This document shows, piece after piece, positions 8,212 to 24,270 of a stretch of DNA of 64,000 nucleotides (within the stretch, counting starts at the first letter, position 1; each line of letters starts with the position of its first letter). The notes under the pieces were generated by a model. The model was not told the DNA's origin. It did not search any database and saw only the letters and a list, made by a program, of their open reading frames with translations. A program made the position numbers and the translations under genes. Source of the stretch: Crossiella equi (GTDB taxonomy: Bacteria; Actinomycetota; Actinomycetes; Mycobacteriales; Pseudonocardiaceae); NCBI RefSeq assembly GCF_017876755.1, contig NZ_JAGIOO010000001.1:5441786-5505785 (forward strand), written 5' to 3'.

Positions 8212-8577
8212 ATGCGTGAGTCCGAGCCCGACGGGATCACCGAGCTGACCGAGGAGCAGGTGGCCTTCCTGGCCGAGCTGCCCGCGGCACGCAGGCACGA
8301 GCTCCTCGACTGGTGGCACGCCCGGCGGGCGGCACTGGTGGCGCTGCGCGAGGACGGGAAGCGGTTCGCCGACCGGCTGGACGAGTTGGTCGGCGAGATG
8401 CAGGCGGAGCTGGGCGATCAGCCCAGCGAGGAGGCCAAGGAGTCCTTCACCGACCTGCTCACCGGGCTGGCGCTCGTCGCCGAGTCCGGACGTGCCTTCG
8501 CCAGGGATGACGTCGACGCGGCCGTGGAGCTCAGCTCCGTCGCGGGTGACTACATGCGCCGGGCGGGGGAGGAGTAA
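8212..8577 (+). CDS. Hypothetical protein, small and helical
   Basis: 121 aa, not recognised. It is highly charged (Glu/Asp/Arg), free of Cys, and predicted all-helical, with a conspicuous LLDWWHARRAALVAL segment near residue 35. No signal peptide or membrane segment. It sits 29 bases before the helicase-associated protein on the same strand and is probably co-transcribed. No ribosome binding site is seen, so it may be leaderless. The amino-acid pattern looks like a real protein, but no function can be assigned. Confidence 0.55.
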   Translation: MRESEPDGITELTEEQVAFLAELPAARRHELLDWWHARRAALVALREDGKRFADRLDELVGEMQAELGDQPSEEAKESFTDLLTGLALVAESGRAFARDDVDAAVELSSVAGDYMRRAGEE

Positions 8578-8606
8578 GTCCCCGCGCGTTCAGGAGCACA
8601 CCTGCC

Positions 8607-10967
8607 GTGAAGCTCAAGGAACACCTGCGCGGGCTCGACCGGTCGGAGCTGCTGCGGCTGTTGGAGCTGCGCCCCGATGTCCTGGTCGAACCCGCGCCCC
8701 GTGACTGGGAGGGACTGGCCAAGTCCCTCAGCACCCACTCGGCCCTCCAGCGGACCCTCGAACACCTCGACCGCGACGCCCTGCACGTCACGCAGGCCCT
8801 CCAGGTCCTCGGCCCCGACGCCACCCCGGAGTCGGTCGCCGTGCTGCTCGACTCGCCGCCCCCACTCGTCGAGTCCGCGCTCGACCGCCTGCGCGCCCGC
8901 GCGCTGGTCTGGCAGACCCCCGACGGGCGCCTGGCCTGCCCACCCCGGCTGGCCGGGTGGTGGGCCGTCCCGCTCGGGCTCGGCGCACCCGCCGCCGAGC
9001 TGCTCGCCGGGTACGCCCTGCCCGCGCTCCGCGAGCTGGCCGCCGCCCACGGGCTGCCCGACAGCACCCGGGGCAGCCTCACCGACGCCTTGGCCGCCCG
9101 GCTCGGCACCGCGGTCGCCGGGCTGCCCGACGAGGAACTGGCCGTCCTGCGCACCCTGGCCGAGGGCGCCCCGCGCCGCGAGCTCACCGAGCCCGCCCGT
9201 GCCGGGCTGGCACCGCTGCTCGACCGGGGGCTGCTGCTGCACCGCGGCAAGACCGGCGTCGAACTGCCACGCGAGGTCGGGCTGGCCCTCGAACCCCGGC
9301 GCGGCCGCCACCGCCTCACCGGGCCGCCTCCGCTGCCGGTCGCCGAGGCCAGCGCCCGGCTCACCGTCGACGAGTCCTCCATCGCCGCGGCCGAGGCCGT
9401 CCGGCAGGCCACCACGCTGCTGGAGGCCGCCGAGGCCAGCCCGGTCCCCGCGCTGCTCACCGGCGGGGTCGGTACCCGGGAGCGGCGCAGGCTCGCCCGC
9501 GTCCTCCGCTGCCCCCTGCCCGCCACCGCGCTCTGGCTCGACCTAGCCCACTCCGCCGGGCTGCTCGGGCAGCACACCGTCGGCCGCGGGCCCGGCAAGG
9601 CCTACGCGCCCACCAGCGCCTACGACACCTGGCGGGCCCGGCCGCCCGCCGCGCGCTGGGTCACGCTCGCCCGTGCCTGGCTGCGCCTCGAGGAGGCGCC
9701 CACCCACCGTGTGCGAGCCGACGGCAAGCCCGTGCCACCCCCGCTGCCCAACCCCGGGCCCGCCGCCCGACAGCGGGCCGCCCTGCTCCGGCTCTACGCG
9801 GAGCTGCCCGAGGACCGGGGCGTAGCCGACCCGGCCGTGCTCGACCGGCTCGCCTGGCAGCTGCCGCTGCTCGCCGCGGCCACCGCGCACCTGCGGGCCG
9901 TGGCCGAGGCCGTGCTCGCCGAGGCGCGGCTGCTCGGGCTGGTCGCCGGGGACCAGCTCTCACCCGCCGGGCGCGCCCTGCTCGACGCCGACGACCCGGA
10001 GACCCCGATCGACCCCGGCTCCTTCGACGCCGGGGACGGGCTGCTCGCCGCCGCGGCCACCCTGCTGCCCGGCACCACCGACCGCGTGCTGCTCCAGTCC
10101 GACCTCACCGCCGTGGCCGCGGGCGACCCCGGCCAGCATCTGGTGCGGCTGCTCGACACCGCCGCCGACGTGGAGTCCAGCGGCGCCGCCCGCATCTGGC
10201 GGTTCTCCGCCGCCACCGTGCGGCGGGCCCTGGACACCGGCAAGAGCGCCGACCAGCTCATCGACGCGTTGCACGCGGTGGCCCCGGACGGGCTGCCGCA
10301 GCCGCTGGAGTACCTGATCCGTGACGTCGCCCGGCAGCACGGCTCCGTGCGCGTGCTCGACGCCGGGTGCCTGGTGCTCGCCCAGGACGGGATCCAGGCC
10401 CTGGAGATCATGAACTCTCCGGCCGCCGACTGGCTCGGGCTGCGCCAGGTCGCCGACGCCGTGCTGCTCAGCCCCCGGCCCCGGCCGGACACCCTCGGGC
10501 GCCTGCGCCGGGCCGGGTTCCTGCCGGTCGGCCAGGACAGCCAGGGCACCGACCAGCCCGAGGACCCCGTGCCCACCCGTGGCCTGGTCAGCACCAAGAC
10601 CCGGTACCGGCCGCGCACCGCCGACCCGGACGAGCTGCTCGCCGCCCTGGCCGCCTCGCCGGACGAGGACCCCTACGACCCCGAGGTGCACCTGCGCACC
10701 GCCGCGCCCGAGCTGCCCCTCGACGACCGGCTGCGGCTGGCCGAGGCTGTCCGGCGGGGCCTGGGCGTCGAGATCACCTACCCGATGCCCGACGGCACCG
10801 GCACCGCGCGCCCGGTCAGCGACCTGGCCCTGGAGCGGGGCACCCTGCTCGCCTGGTGCCACCGGCACCACACCGAGGCGCTGTTCGACCTCGCCCGCAT
10901 CACCCGGGTTGGAGTACCGGGGGCCGTTCGGCTCATGGCCGAGTCGGGCCCGAACCGGTATCCTTGA
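8607..10967 (+). CDS. Helicase-associated protein (Helicase_C_3-type domain)
   Basis: 786 aa, GTG start. The N-terminal two thirds is Leu/Ala-rich and winged-helix-like. The C-terminal part (about residues 490-640) has the conserved pattern LLQSDLTAVAAG, then RIWRFSAATVRRALDTG and QPLEYLIRDVARQHGSVRVL, which is the Helicase_C_3 signature of mycobacterial Rv0862c-type proteins. Those proteins lie next to XPB-type DNA repair helicases but lack the helicase motor motifs themselves; none of Walker A, Walker B or DEAH is visible here either. A role as partner of an XPB/UvrD-like helicase is inferred. XPB itself is not in this window. Confidence 0.75.
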   Translation: MKLKEHLRGLDRSELLRLLELRPDVLVEPAPRDWEGLAKSLSTHSALQRTLEHLDRDALHVTQALQVLGPDATPESVAVLLDSPPPLVESALDRLRARALVWQTPDGRLACPPRLAGWWAVPLGLGAPAAELLAGYALPALRELAAAHGLPDSTRGSLTDALAARLGTAVAGLPDEELAVLRTLAEGAPRRELTEPARAGLAPLLDRGLLLHRGKTGVELPREVGLALEPRRGRHRLTGPPPLPVAEASARLTVDESSIAAAEAVRQATTLLEAAEASPVPALLTGGVGTRERRRLARVLRCPLPATALWLDLAHSAGLLGQHTVGRGPGKAYAPTSAYDTWRARPPAARWVTLARAWLRLEEAPTHRVRADGKPVPPPLPNPGPAARQRAALLRLYAELPEDRGVADPAVLDRLAWQLPLLAAATAHLRAVAEAVLAEARLLGLVAGDQLSPAGRALLDADDPETPIDPGSFDAGDGLLAAAATLLPGTTDRVLLQSDLTAVAAGDPGQHLVRLLDTAADVESSGAARIWRFSAATVRRALDTGKSADQLIDALHAVAPDGLPQPLEYLIRDVARQHGSVRVLDAGCLVLAQDGIQALEIMNSPAADWLGLRQVADAVLLSPRPRPDTLGRLRRAGFLPVGQDSQGTDQPEDPVPTRGLVSTKTRYRPRTADPDELLAALAASPDEDPYDPEVHLRTAAPELPLDDRLRLAEAVRRGLGVEITYPMPDGTGTARPVSDLALERGTLLAWCHRHHTEALFDLARITRVGVPGAVRLMAESGPNRYP

Positions 10968-11493
10968 TCAAGTTCGGCGGGCTTGGGCCCACCGCCCCGC
11001 GAGAGGCTCGGGACAGCGCAGGACCAGCCGGTTCGGGGGCGTGTTCGGTGCCGCTCGGCGACGGCGGGTGTGCGTTCCATGCATCCGCGGCACGACCGAG
11101 GTCACAGATTGATCAAGGTCTGTGGCTTTTCCGGGGGCTGCGCGGGCGGGGGTCACCCCATCGGGATCGCGGTGAACGGTCGCTGAGGACGACGAAGCGA
11201 CCGGGGTGAGTAGCCGGGACGTACGGTGACCAGGCGAATTCGTGCGGTGAGCGGTCGTTCTGGTCGGCAAGCGGACCAGTGTGACCTTCCTCAACCCCTC
11301 TCGGCAAGGCCGGAATCGGGTATAGAAAATCCGCTCTTCGGGTACTTACGTGCGGATGACCTGGTCAAACGGCCACGCCGGGTGAGTTGGGTCTGCGCCG
11401 ACGGGGTGATCACCGCGTGGCATCTTGACTGGGAGCTGCGGTGGGTTCACTCTGTCCGTAGCGCGAGTTCGGGTGCCCTGTCTTGGGCCCCGC
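10968..11493. other. Upstream region of rpoB
   Basis: Together with the promoter and leader below, this gives almost 700 bases without a gene before rpoB. It holds the palindrome CTTGATCAAG at 10963-10972 (touching the upstream stop codon), a second TTGATCAA at 11109-11116, and an AT-rich TATAGAAAAT at 11321-11330 that could be a -10 element but lacks a -35 partner. Short reading frames here do not look coding. Confidence 0.5.
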
Positions 11494-11522
11494 TCGACAG
11501 CCGCCGTCTGTGTGGCTAGACT
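11494..11522 (+). promoter_or_regulatory. rpoB promoter (SigA-type)
   Basis: TCGACA at 11494-11499 and TAGACT at 11517-11522 are separated by 17 bases. This closely matches the actinobacterial housekeeping consensus (TTGACA/TANNNT). It would give a leader of about 130 bases before the rpoB start at 11662. Confidence 0.7.
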
Positions 11523-11661
11523 GCCACTTTGCGCTGTCCATTTTCTGTATCGCCCTGCCCAGGGTCCCGAGATGATGGCCGCGCCGCACCCTTGACAACT
11601 GCACCGGCGTTTGCGCGCCGGGGCAGCTTCCAGCCAGCAACAGTCCCTGGAAGGACGCATC

Positions 11662-15147
<3,486 letters not shown>

Positions 15148-15246
15148 CCTCGCCGGTCGGCGGGGCGGGCTGGGTGACCAGCCCAGTCCGCCCCCGCCGA
15201 CCCGACACCGCCTGACGAACCCGAACTATCAAGGGGAAGACAAGAC

Positions 15247-19158
<3,912 letters not shown>

Positions 19159-19170
19159 CGAAGCCGGAAC

Positions 19171-19217
19171 AACGGGGAAGGCCCCGCCACCATCACGGTG
19201 GCGGGGCCTTCCCCGTT
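19171..19217. terminator. Terminator between rpoC and the convergent T7SS operon
   Basis: A perfect 21-bp inverted repeat (AACGGGGAAGGCCCCGCCAC plus one base) with a five-base loop ATCAC. There is little U-tract, as usual for actinobacteria. Being symmetrical, it can stop both rpoC and the minus-strand operon that ends at 19256. Confidence 0.85.
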
Positions 19218-19255
19218 TCGCGGTACTGGGCCGTTTCGGGGTGCTGGGAGCTCGC

Positions 19256-20374
19256 TCAGGTGCTGATGGGGAAGTTCTCGAACCACTTGGTGCCCTGGTA
19301 GGGCTCTGGCCCGAACTCGGTGGCGGCGCCGTCGGCGAGCATGGCGATCTCCTTGCCCAGCTCCAGGTCTCGCATGTACGGCACCGGGATGTTCGTGGTG
19401 AAGTTGTAGACCAGGTTCTGGATGCTCACCGCGAGTGCGCCGACCGTGCTGCTGTTGCCGGAGTGCCCGATCGCCGTGGCCAGCACCAGGTCGAAGCGGG
19501 GCGCGACGAAAGCCGCCTGCACCGCCATCGCCAGCGCCTCGTGCGCCTGCCAGCCGCCGCCGAACCGTTCCAGGTAGGCGGCGTCGACCTCGAGCTCGCG
19601 GTCCTCGGCACCAGGTTCGATCACCCTGGTCAGCGCCTCGGTGACCGGCTCGTGGCCAGGGCGGTTCTGGAGCTCGTCGAGTGCGGCGTACACGGCGCGG
19701 CGCGGGTTGTTCAGCCCGGACAGGAACGTGTGCACCATGGCCGCGTAGGCGCCCGCGGTCAGTTGGGCGACGGGATGCCCGTGTGTCAGCGCGGCGATGG
19801 CCATGGCCAGGTCGAACACCTCGGCGCGGTCGGCGCTCCACAGCGCGGCGGCCGCCGCCCGGGCCACTGCCGCACTGGACCGGGACTCGTTCACCCGCTC
19901 CGTCGGGGTACCGGTACGGCCGGAGCGCAGAACCTCGAGCGTGTCGTGGTCAGGCCACCGCTTCACCGCCAGGCCGGGCAGCGACGGCAGCCAGCCGTCC
20001 GCCGGGCCGCCGAGCCGGGGCTCCTGGGTCTGCAGCCAGCGGAACAGCCCACGCCGAACCTCCGCCACCGGGTCCGCGCTGCCGGTCCTCCTGCGCCGGA
20101 TCTGCGCGCGGATGACCCCGTCGAGCACGAACAGGGACAGCTGCGTCTCCCCGGTGATGAGCCCCCGGCCGCCGAAGACCTCCGGGTAGCCCTCCGGCCA
20201 GGCCTCCCCGTAAGTGGCGGCGAACTCCTGCCGGGTCGTGGTCTGCACTCCGGCGCCGACCGCACCGCCGATGGCCTGGCCGACGTAGCAGCCGATGAAC
20301 CGCTCCCGGGCCCGGTGGTAGCCCCTTTCGTCCAGCGGGATGCCCTTCGCCTCGGACTTGGCGGGCGCGCTCAC
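19256..20374 (-). CDS. Degenerate ADP-ribosylglycohydrolase family protein, candidate immunity protein
   Basis: 372 aa; the GTG start overlaps the upstream stop (GTGA). The fold signature of ADP-ribosylglycohydrolases (DraG/ARH) is visible, but the metal-binding Asp are changed. GDAxG near the N-terminus is GQAIG (residues 32-36), TDDT is TGET (74-77), and the late HSGDSDSTG motif reads HSGNSSTVG (304-312). In the family these Asp hold two Mg2+ and remove ADP-ribose from Arg or other residues, so hydrolysis is probably weak or lost. Last gene of an operon that encodes an ADP-ribosyltransferase toxin. It may bind and block the toxin or shield its target; this is inference. Confidence 0.72.
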   Translation of the reverse strand: MSAPAKSEAKGIPLDERGYHRARERFIGCYVGQAIGGAVGAGVQTTTRQEFAATYGEAWPEGYPEVFGGRGLITGETQLSLFVLDGVIRAQIRRRRTGSADPVAEVRRGLFRWLQTQEPRLGGPADGWLPSLPGLAVKRWPDHDTLEVLRSGRTGTPTERVNESRSSAAVARAAAAALWSADRAEVFDLAMAIAALTHGHPVAQLTAGAYAAMVHTFLSGLNNPRRAVYAALDELQNRPGHEPVTEALTRVIEPGAEDRELEVDAAYLERFGGGWQAHEALAMAVQAAFVAPRFDLVLATAIGHSGNSSTVGALAVSIQNLVYNFTTNIPVPYMRDLELGKEIAMLADGAATEFGPEPYQGTKWFENFPIST

Positions 20375-22371
20375 TGCCGGACCTCACCGGGCGGAAGCTC
20401 GACCACCAGACCACGGGCGAGGTACTCGGAAAGCGGCTCGGGCAGCAGGTACACCCGCGCCCCACCGGGCTGTGCCTCGCTGGGGCGGGTGCGGGCACCG
20501 ATGATCTTCCAGTCGCCGACCATGCGGAACCGCCCGTACGGGGCCCTGGCGAACTCGGGCGGAAGCGTGCTGCGGGCGAAGCCGGTGCCCAGGTCGAACA
20601 GGGTGTTGCCCTCCGGGCCGCCGAACCGCTCGACGAGGTGGCCCTCCGGCACGATCACCGCGTCGATCTGGTCGTAGTTCTCCAGCCCGGGGTCACCGCC
20701 CATGGCCTGGATCGGGGACTCCTCCGGCAGGAGGGGCTCGTCGTCGGCCCGCTGCAGGTTCGGGTAGTTCAGGTAGAGCTGGCCGATCAGGTAGGTCGCC
20801 GCCTGGCCGGCCTCGTCGAAGCGGGCCTCCAGTTCCCTGCGCTGCTCACCTGCCCACCACCAGAAGACGCTGTAGCGCTCGTCGTCCTCGCGGATCAGGC
20901 ACCAGGCCTGGTCGGCGTAGTCACCGAGGCTGATGTAGCGACGGCTGACGCTGAACCGGATGGCCATGTCCTTGACCGCGAACACCGCGCGTTCCCAGTC
21001 GTCCGAGGCGCCCGGGTGGGTCTCCGGCATGCCCATGACGAGCGAGGTGGCCCGCTGCGTCACCCGCCTGGGCAGGGTCCTCACCGGCAGGTAGCCGCTG
21101 CCGCGGATGTGGTCGAGCAGGTCCAGGGGCGGCGCGACGTCGTGGGCACGGAGGTAGTAGGCCTGAGCCGCGCTCCACACCCACTCACCGTCGGTGTGGT
21201 AGGCCATCGGCACCTGCTCCTCCTGCTCGGGGTGCAGCAGGTCGGGTGCGTAGCCGCGGGAGGCCAGCACCACCGGCGCGGACTCCAGGTAGGCGAGCAC
21301 CGCCGCCTTCTCCGTGTTGCTCAGCCGGGCTCGGTAGGCCACCGGCGGCTGGCCCTCGGTGTAGGTGTCGAACAGCCGGGTCATCCGCAGCTCGGGCTGC
21401 TTGGCCAGCTGGTACGCCTTGCCCTGCTCGATCGCGTTGGCCGTCCGGACGCGCGCCTGGTGGGCAGCGTCCTGGAAGTCCGCCAACGCGAGGCGGAGCA
21501 GCCAGTCCGGCGTGGCCTGGAACGCTCTCGGCAGCACGGCCAGCTCGGCCTGTGCGGTGGACCGGGCGTCGAAGCCGAACATCCAGTCCGGCTCGCCCTG
21601 GTAGTCGAACTCCAGCGAGGGTGCCTCGCCCGGAACCAGCCGGTAGTCCGCGGTGAACCACGCGCCCTCGCCCGGCCGGTAGGTGACCAGGCGCAGGCGG
21701 TGGAACCACTGGCTCACCTGCGGTGGGGCCGCCCAGTAGTACTCCTGCCCGTCGGCGAGGGTGACGACGGTGGTCAGTTCCAGCCGGCCACCCAGTGCCC
21801 TGGCCACGATCGCGATGCCCTGCCAGCCCTCCGGCGCCAGCGCGCCGAGGTGCTCGGTCAGGCCCGCGACCACCGGGGAGGGGTCGGCCTCCTCATGCTG
21901 GGCACTGTCCAGGTCGCCGAAGGCGGGGAAGTCCTCGCGCGAGCCTGCTGAGCGCACGCGGGTGTCCCGCACCTGGACGACCTTCTCCAGCTCGGACAGC
22001 TGCTTCTCACCGCCGAAGGTGAGCCGGTCGTAGGCGGTCAGGCCTCGCTCGGCGACCTGTTCCTCGGTGAGGCCGCCCTGGCCTGGCCACTTGACCAGCA
22101 CCACCCCGGGCTTGACGCCGCGGGAGGCGTAGGACACCTCGTAGGGCTCGTCGTTGATGAAGCCGTAGGTCTCCAGGTCGAAGTGGGACTCGACCTCGCT
22201 GGTCTCCGCAGGCCGCACGAAGGCGGAGCCGGCCTGCTCGAAGTCGCCGTCCGGGACGACCCCGGGGAGGGAGAGCAGCAAGGACGGCTTGCCCGGCTGG
22301 ACGCGGTACTCGAAGAGCTGGTCCTGCCAGTATGCCCACTTGCCGTTGTGCGGGTCCGCATTGATGATCAT
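20371..22371 (-). CDS. TNT-domain-like protein (C-terminal), T7SS operon
   Basis: 666 aa; the ATG at 22371 overlaps the upstream stop (ATGA). The C-terminal ~90 residues follow the tuberculosis necrotizing toxin (TNT, NAD+ glycohydrolase) pattern: GHLVERFGGPEGNTLFDLG (from residue 577), LPPEFARAPYGRF, then AQPGG and YLARGLVVEL. The Arg of the RFG motif is present. The His normally found in the PYHxY-like segment appears replaced (PYGRF), and the second Gln of GGGxQ is also not evident, so NADase activity is doubtful. The first ~570 residues are a Trp/Tyr-rich region of unknown function that includes SVFWWWAGEQRRELEARF. No signal peptide. It could be an enzyme, an antagonist or a carrier. Confidence 0.62.
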   Translation of the reverse strand: MIINADPHNGKWAYWQDQLFEYRVQPGKPSLLLSLPGVVPDGDFEQAGSAFVRPAETSEVESHFDLETYGFINDEPYEVSYASRGVKPGVVLVKWPGQGGLTEEQVAERGLTAYDRLTFGGEKQLSELEKVVQVRDTRVRSAGSREDFPAFGDLDSAQHEEADPSPVVAGLTEHLGALAPEGWQGIAIVARALGGRLELTTVVTLADGQEYYWAAPPQVSQWFHRLRLVTYRPGEGAWFTADYRLVPGEAPSLEFDYQGEPDWMFGFDARSTAQAELAVLPRAFQATPDWLLRLALADFQDAAHQARVRTANAIEQGKAYQLAKQPELRMTRLFDTYTEGQPPVAYRARLSNTEKAAVLAYLESAPVVLASRGYAPDLLHPEQEEQVPMAYHTDGEWVWSAAQAYYLRAHDVAPPLDLLDHIRGSGYLPVRTLPRRVTQRATSLVMGMPETHPGASDDWERAVFAVKDMAIRFSVSRRYISLGDYADQAWCLIREDDERYSVFWWWAGEQRRELEARFDEAGQAATYLIGQLYLNYPNLQRADDEPLLPEESPIQAMGGDPGLENYDQIDAVIVPEGHLVERFGGPEGNTLFDLGTGFARSTLPPEFARAPYGRFRMVGDWKIIGARTRPSEAQPGGARVYLLPEPLSEYLARGLVVELPPGEVRQ

Positions 22372-23354
22372 GTGCTCTGTTCTCCCCTGGAACGGGCTCG
22401 CCCCGCGGTCTGCTCGCCTGCGGCGAAGTCGATCAGGTCCTGCAACGGGATGGTCGCCGAGAGTGCGCCGGGCACGCCCGCGTTGAGGCGGAGCCGGATC
22501 CCGCCGAAGCCGATCAGCTGCTCCCCGGTCACCACCTGGCACCGGACCCACTGCTCCGGGATCCGTGTCACCGAGGTGCACGCGTCGAGCACGTGGCCAC
22601 CGGGCTCCTCGGCGAGGAACAGTTCACCGGGGTGGTCCGGGTACTCAGCGGTGGCCAGCTCCCAGTCGAGCAGGGTGCGCAGCGCGTTCTCCCGGGGCCC
22701 GTAGCCGCTCAACGCGAGCTCCAGGTCCCGTTCGAGCTGGTTCGTCGGCCTCGGCCAGCCCAGGGCCTGGGGCCCGGGCCGGTACGCGGCGTTGGGCACC
22801 CACTCGCCGAACTGGCCGTGCTCGTCGACGCGGTAGCCGCCCCGAACACCCCACGGCGGTACCACGCCGTTCGGGTCGAACTCCGCGTCGATCGAGTACA
22901 GCCAGCTGTTCGGCTGGTGCCTGGCGACCGCACGCATCTCCTCGGTGATCTCCGGGGGACCACCCGGTACCGGGCGGTGCTCCTGGGACAGCTCGTCCTG
23001 CTCGGCCACCGTACCCACCAGCGTCGGATCCGCTGGGCCGAACACCGCCAACGTGGCTGTCGTCTCGGCGCCCGGGCGGTGCACCTCGGTGCCCCCGGAC
23101 CAGTTCCTGGACTGGCCCAGGCACACCACATCCCGGCGGGCACCGTTGACGGCCAGGAACCACTCGAGCGGTTCCAGCTCCCGGCGGACGCGCAACAAGG
23201 CCTCGAAGACGTCGTGTGCCCTCGCCTCCCGCAGGCCCCACGGCCCGTGCACGCGCACCAGCGCCTCCTCCTCGTGACCGAGGTGGTACTCCACGAGGGC
23301 TGAGGCGGTCTCGGCACCGCGGAAGGCGGTGATCTCGATGCTGTGCGCGTTCAC
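22368..23354 (-). CDS. Type VII secretion system-associated protein
   Basis: 328 aa; the GTG at 23354 overlaps the upstream stop (GTGA), and the long reading frame before it is a shadow. The second half carries the pattern NSWLYSIDAEFDPNG, VPPWGVRGGYRVDEHG, PNAAYRPGPQALGWPRPTN and a long helix. This is found in actinobacterial proteins annotated as T7SS-associated, usually near WXG100 genes and toxins. The first ~120 residues look like a separate small alpha/beta domain. Soluble, no signal peptide. Precise role unknown; a chaperone or immunity function would fit the setting. Confidence 0.6.
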   Translation of the reverse strand: MNAHSIEITAFRGAETASALVEYHLGHEEEALVRVHGPWGLREARAHDVFEALLRVRRELEPLEWFLAVNGARRDVVCLGQSRNWSGGTEVHRPGAETTATLAVFGPADPTLVGTVAEQDELSQEHRPVPGGPPEITEEMRAVARHQPNSWLYSIDAEFDPNGVVPPWGVRGGYRVDEHGQFGEWVPNAAYRPGPQALGWPRPTNQLERDLELALSGYGPRENALRTLLDWELATAEYPDHPGELFLAEEPGGHVLDACTSVTRIPEQWVRCQVVTGEQLIGFGGIRLRLNAGVPGALSATIPLQDLIDFAAGEQTAGRARSRGEQST

Positions 23355-24238
23355 GGCGCCACCACCGATCGCCTGGTCCCATCCAGGTGGCCCAGCAGCC
23401 AGGGCAGGAACGCCTCGTGGTCGGCGCGGCCACTCAGCTCGACCTCGGTGCCCTCCGGTGCCTGGCGCATCCGGCCGATCCCGTCGAGCACCACGCGGTC
23501 GGTGGCGAACGGTACAAAAGGCAGGCGCAGCGCGGCGGAGAGCGTGAGCGCGTCGTGCTGCACGGTGCCCGGGTGGAAGCGGGTGAACCACTGCGCCAGG
23601 TGGGCGGCGAGCAGCCCGGCCCACGGGGGAGCGGCAGGGGCGGCCAGCCGCTGGTGCACCGGGGAGGCGACCCGGATCTCCAGCTCCGGCCGGAACGTGG
23701 TGTCGGAGAGCACGAAGCGGGGTCGCACCGCACGGGCGAGCACCACGCGGGCGGCCGCCGGGTCGACGCGGACGTTGTGCTCGGCCCGGTCCGGGTCGCG
23801 GTAGTGCAGGGCACCACCCATCTGCGTCAACACGATCCGGTCGGTGAGCTCGGGGCGCTCGGTGAGCACGTCGGCGAGGTTGGACATGGGACCGAGCCCG
23901 GCCCAGCGCACCGGGCCGGTGCACACGCTGGAGACCGCGGCCAGCACGTCCGTCGGCTGCGCTGGCACCTCGGCGGGTACCAGTGCGCGGATGCAGTCCA
24001 GCCGGGTGTTGCCGAGGTCCCGCCCGGCCACGACGGGCACGTCCGGCCTGCCGAGAAGATCCAGGAGGTGGCGGACGAACCGCGCGCGACCACCGCCGGG
24101 CAGCTCGTCGCCGGTGAGCACGAGCGCCAGCTCCGGGACGGTCGCGGCGGCCACGAGTGCCAGCGCGTCGTCGGGGTCGCCGCCCGCGTCGGTGTCGATG
24201 ACCAGGGGCAACCCGGGGGCTTCGGTGTGCGGTCCCAT
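23351..24238 (-). CDS. Nucleoside hydrolase-like protein
   Basis: 295 aa, ATG preceded by a strong GGAGGAGGTGAC. The N-terminus VIDTDAGGDPDDALAL (residues 13-28) is the calcium-binding Asp cluster of the inosine-uridine nucleoside hydrolase family, in the variant spacing DTDxGGDxDD. A second family motif, HNVRVDPAAARVVL, follows near residue 158 (family: FNxxxDPEAA). These enzymes cleave the N-glycosidic bond of nucleosides. Finding one inside a toxin operon is unusual. It may recycle nucleosides or nicotinamide riboside set free by the NAD-using toxin domains, or act on a modified target; both are inference. Confidence 0.78.
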   Translation of the reverse strand: MGPHTEAPGLPLVIDTDAGGDPDDALALVAAATVPELALVLTGDELPGGGRARFVRHLLDLLGRPDVPVVAGRDLGNTRLDCIRALVPAEVPAQPTDVLAAVSSVCTGPVRWAGLGPMSNLADVLTERPELTDRIVLTQMGGALHYRDPDRAEHNVRVDPAAARVVLARAVRPRFVLSDTTFRPELEIRVASPVHQRLAAPAAPPWAGLLAAHLAQWFTRFHPGTVQHDALTLSAALRLPFVPFATDRVVLDGIGRMRQAPEGTEVELSGRADHEAFLPWLLGHLDGTRRSVVAP

Positions 24239-24270
24239 GTCACCTCCTCCGGTCGGGGCCGTCTCCGTGC

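Noticed and set aside
10983-11519. Small open frames upstream of rpoB
   Set aside because: Arg/Gly/Pro-rich random-like sequences without start signals; the region reads as promoter and leader.
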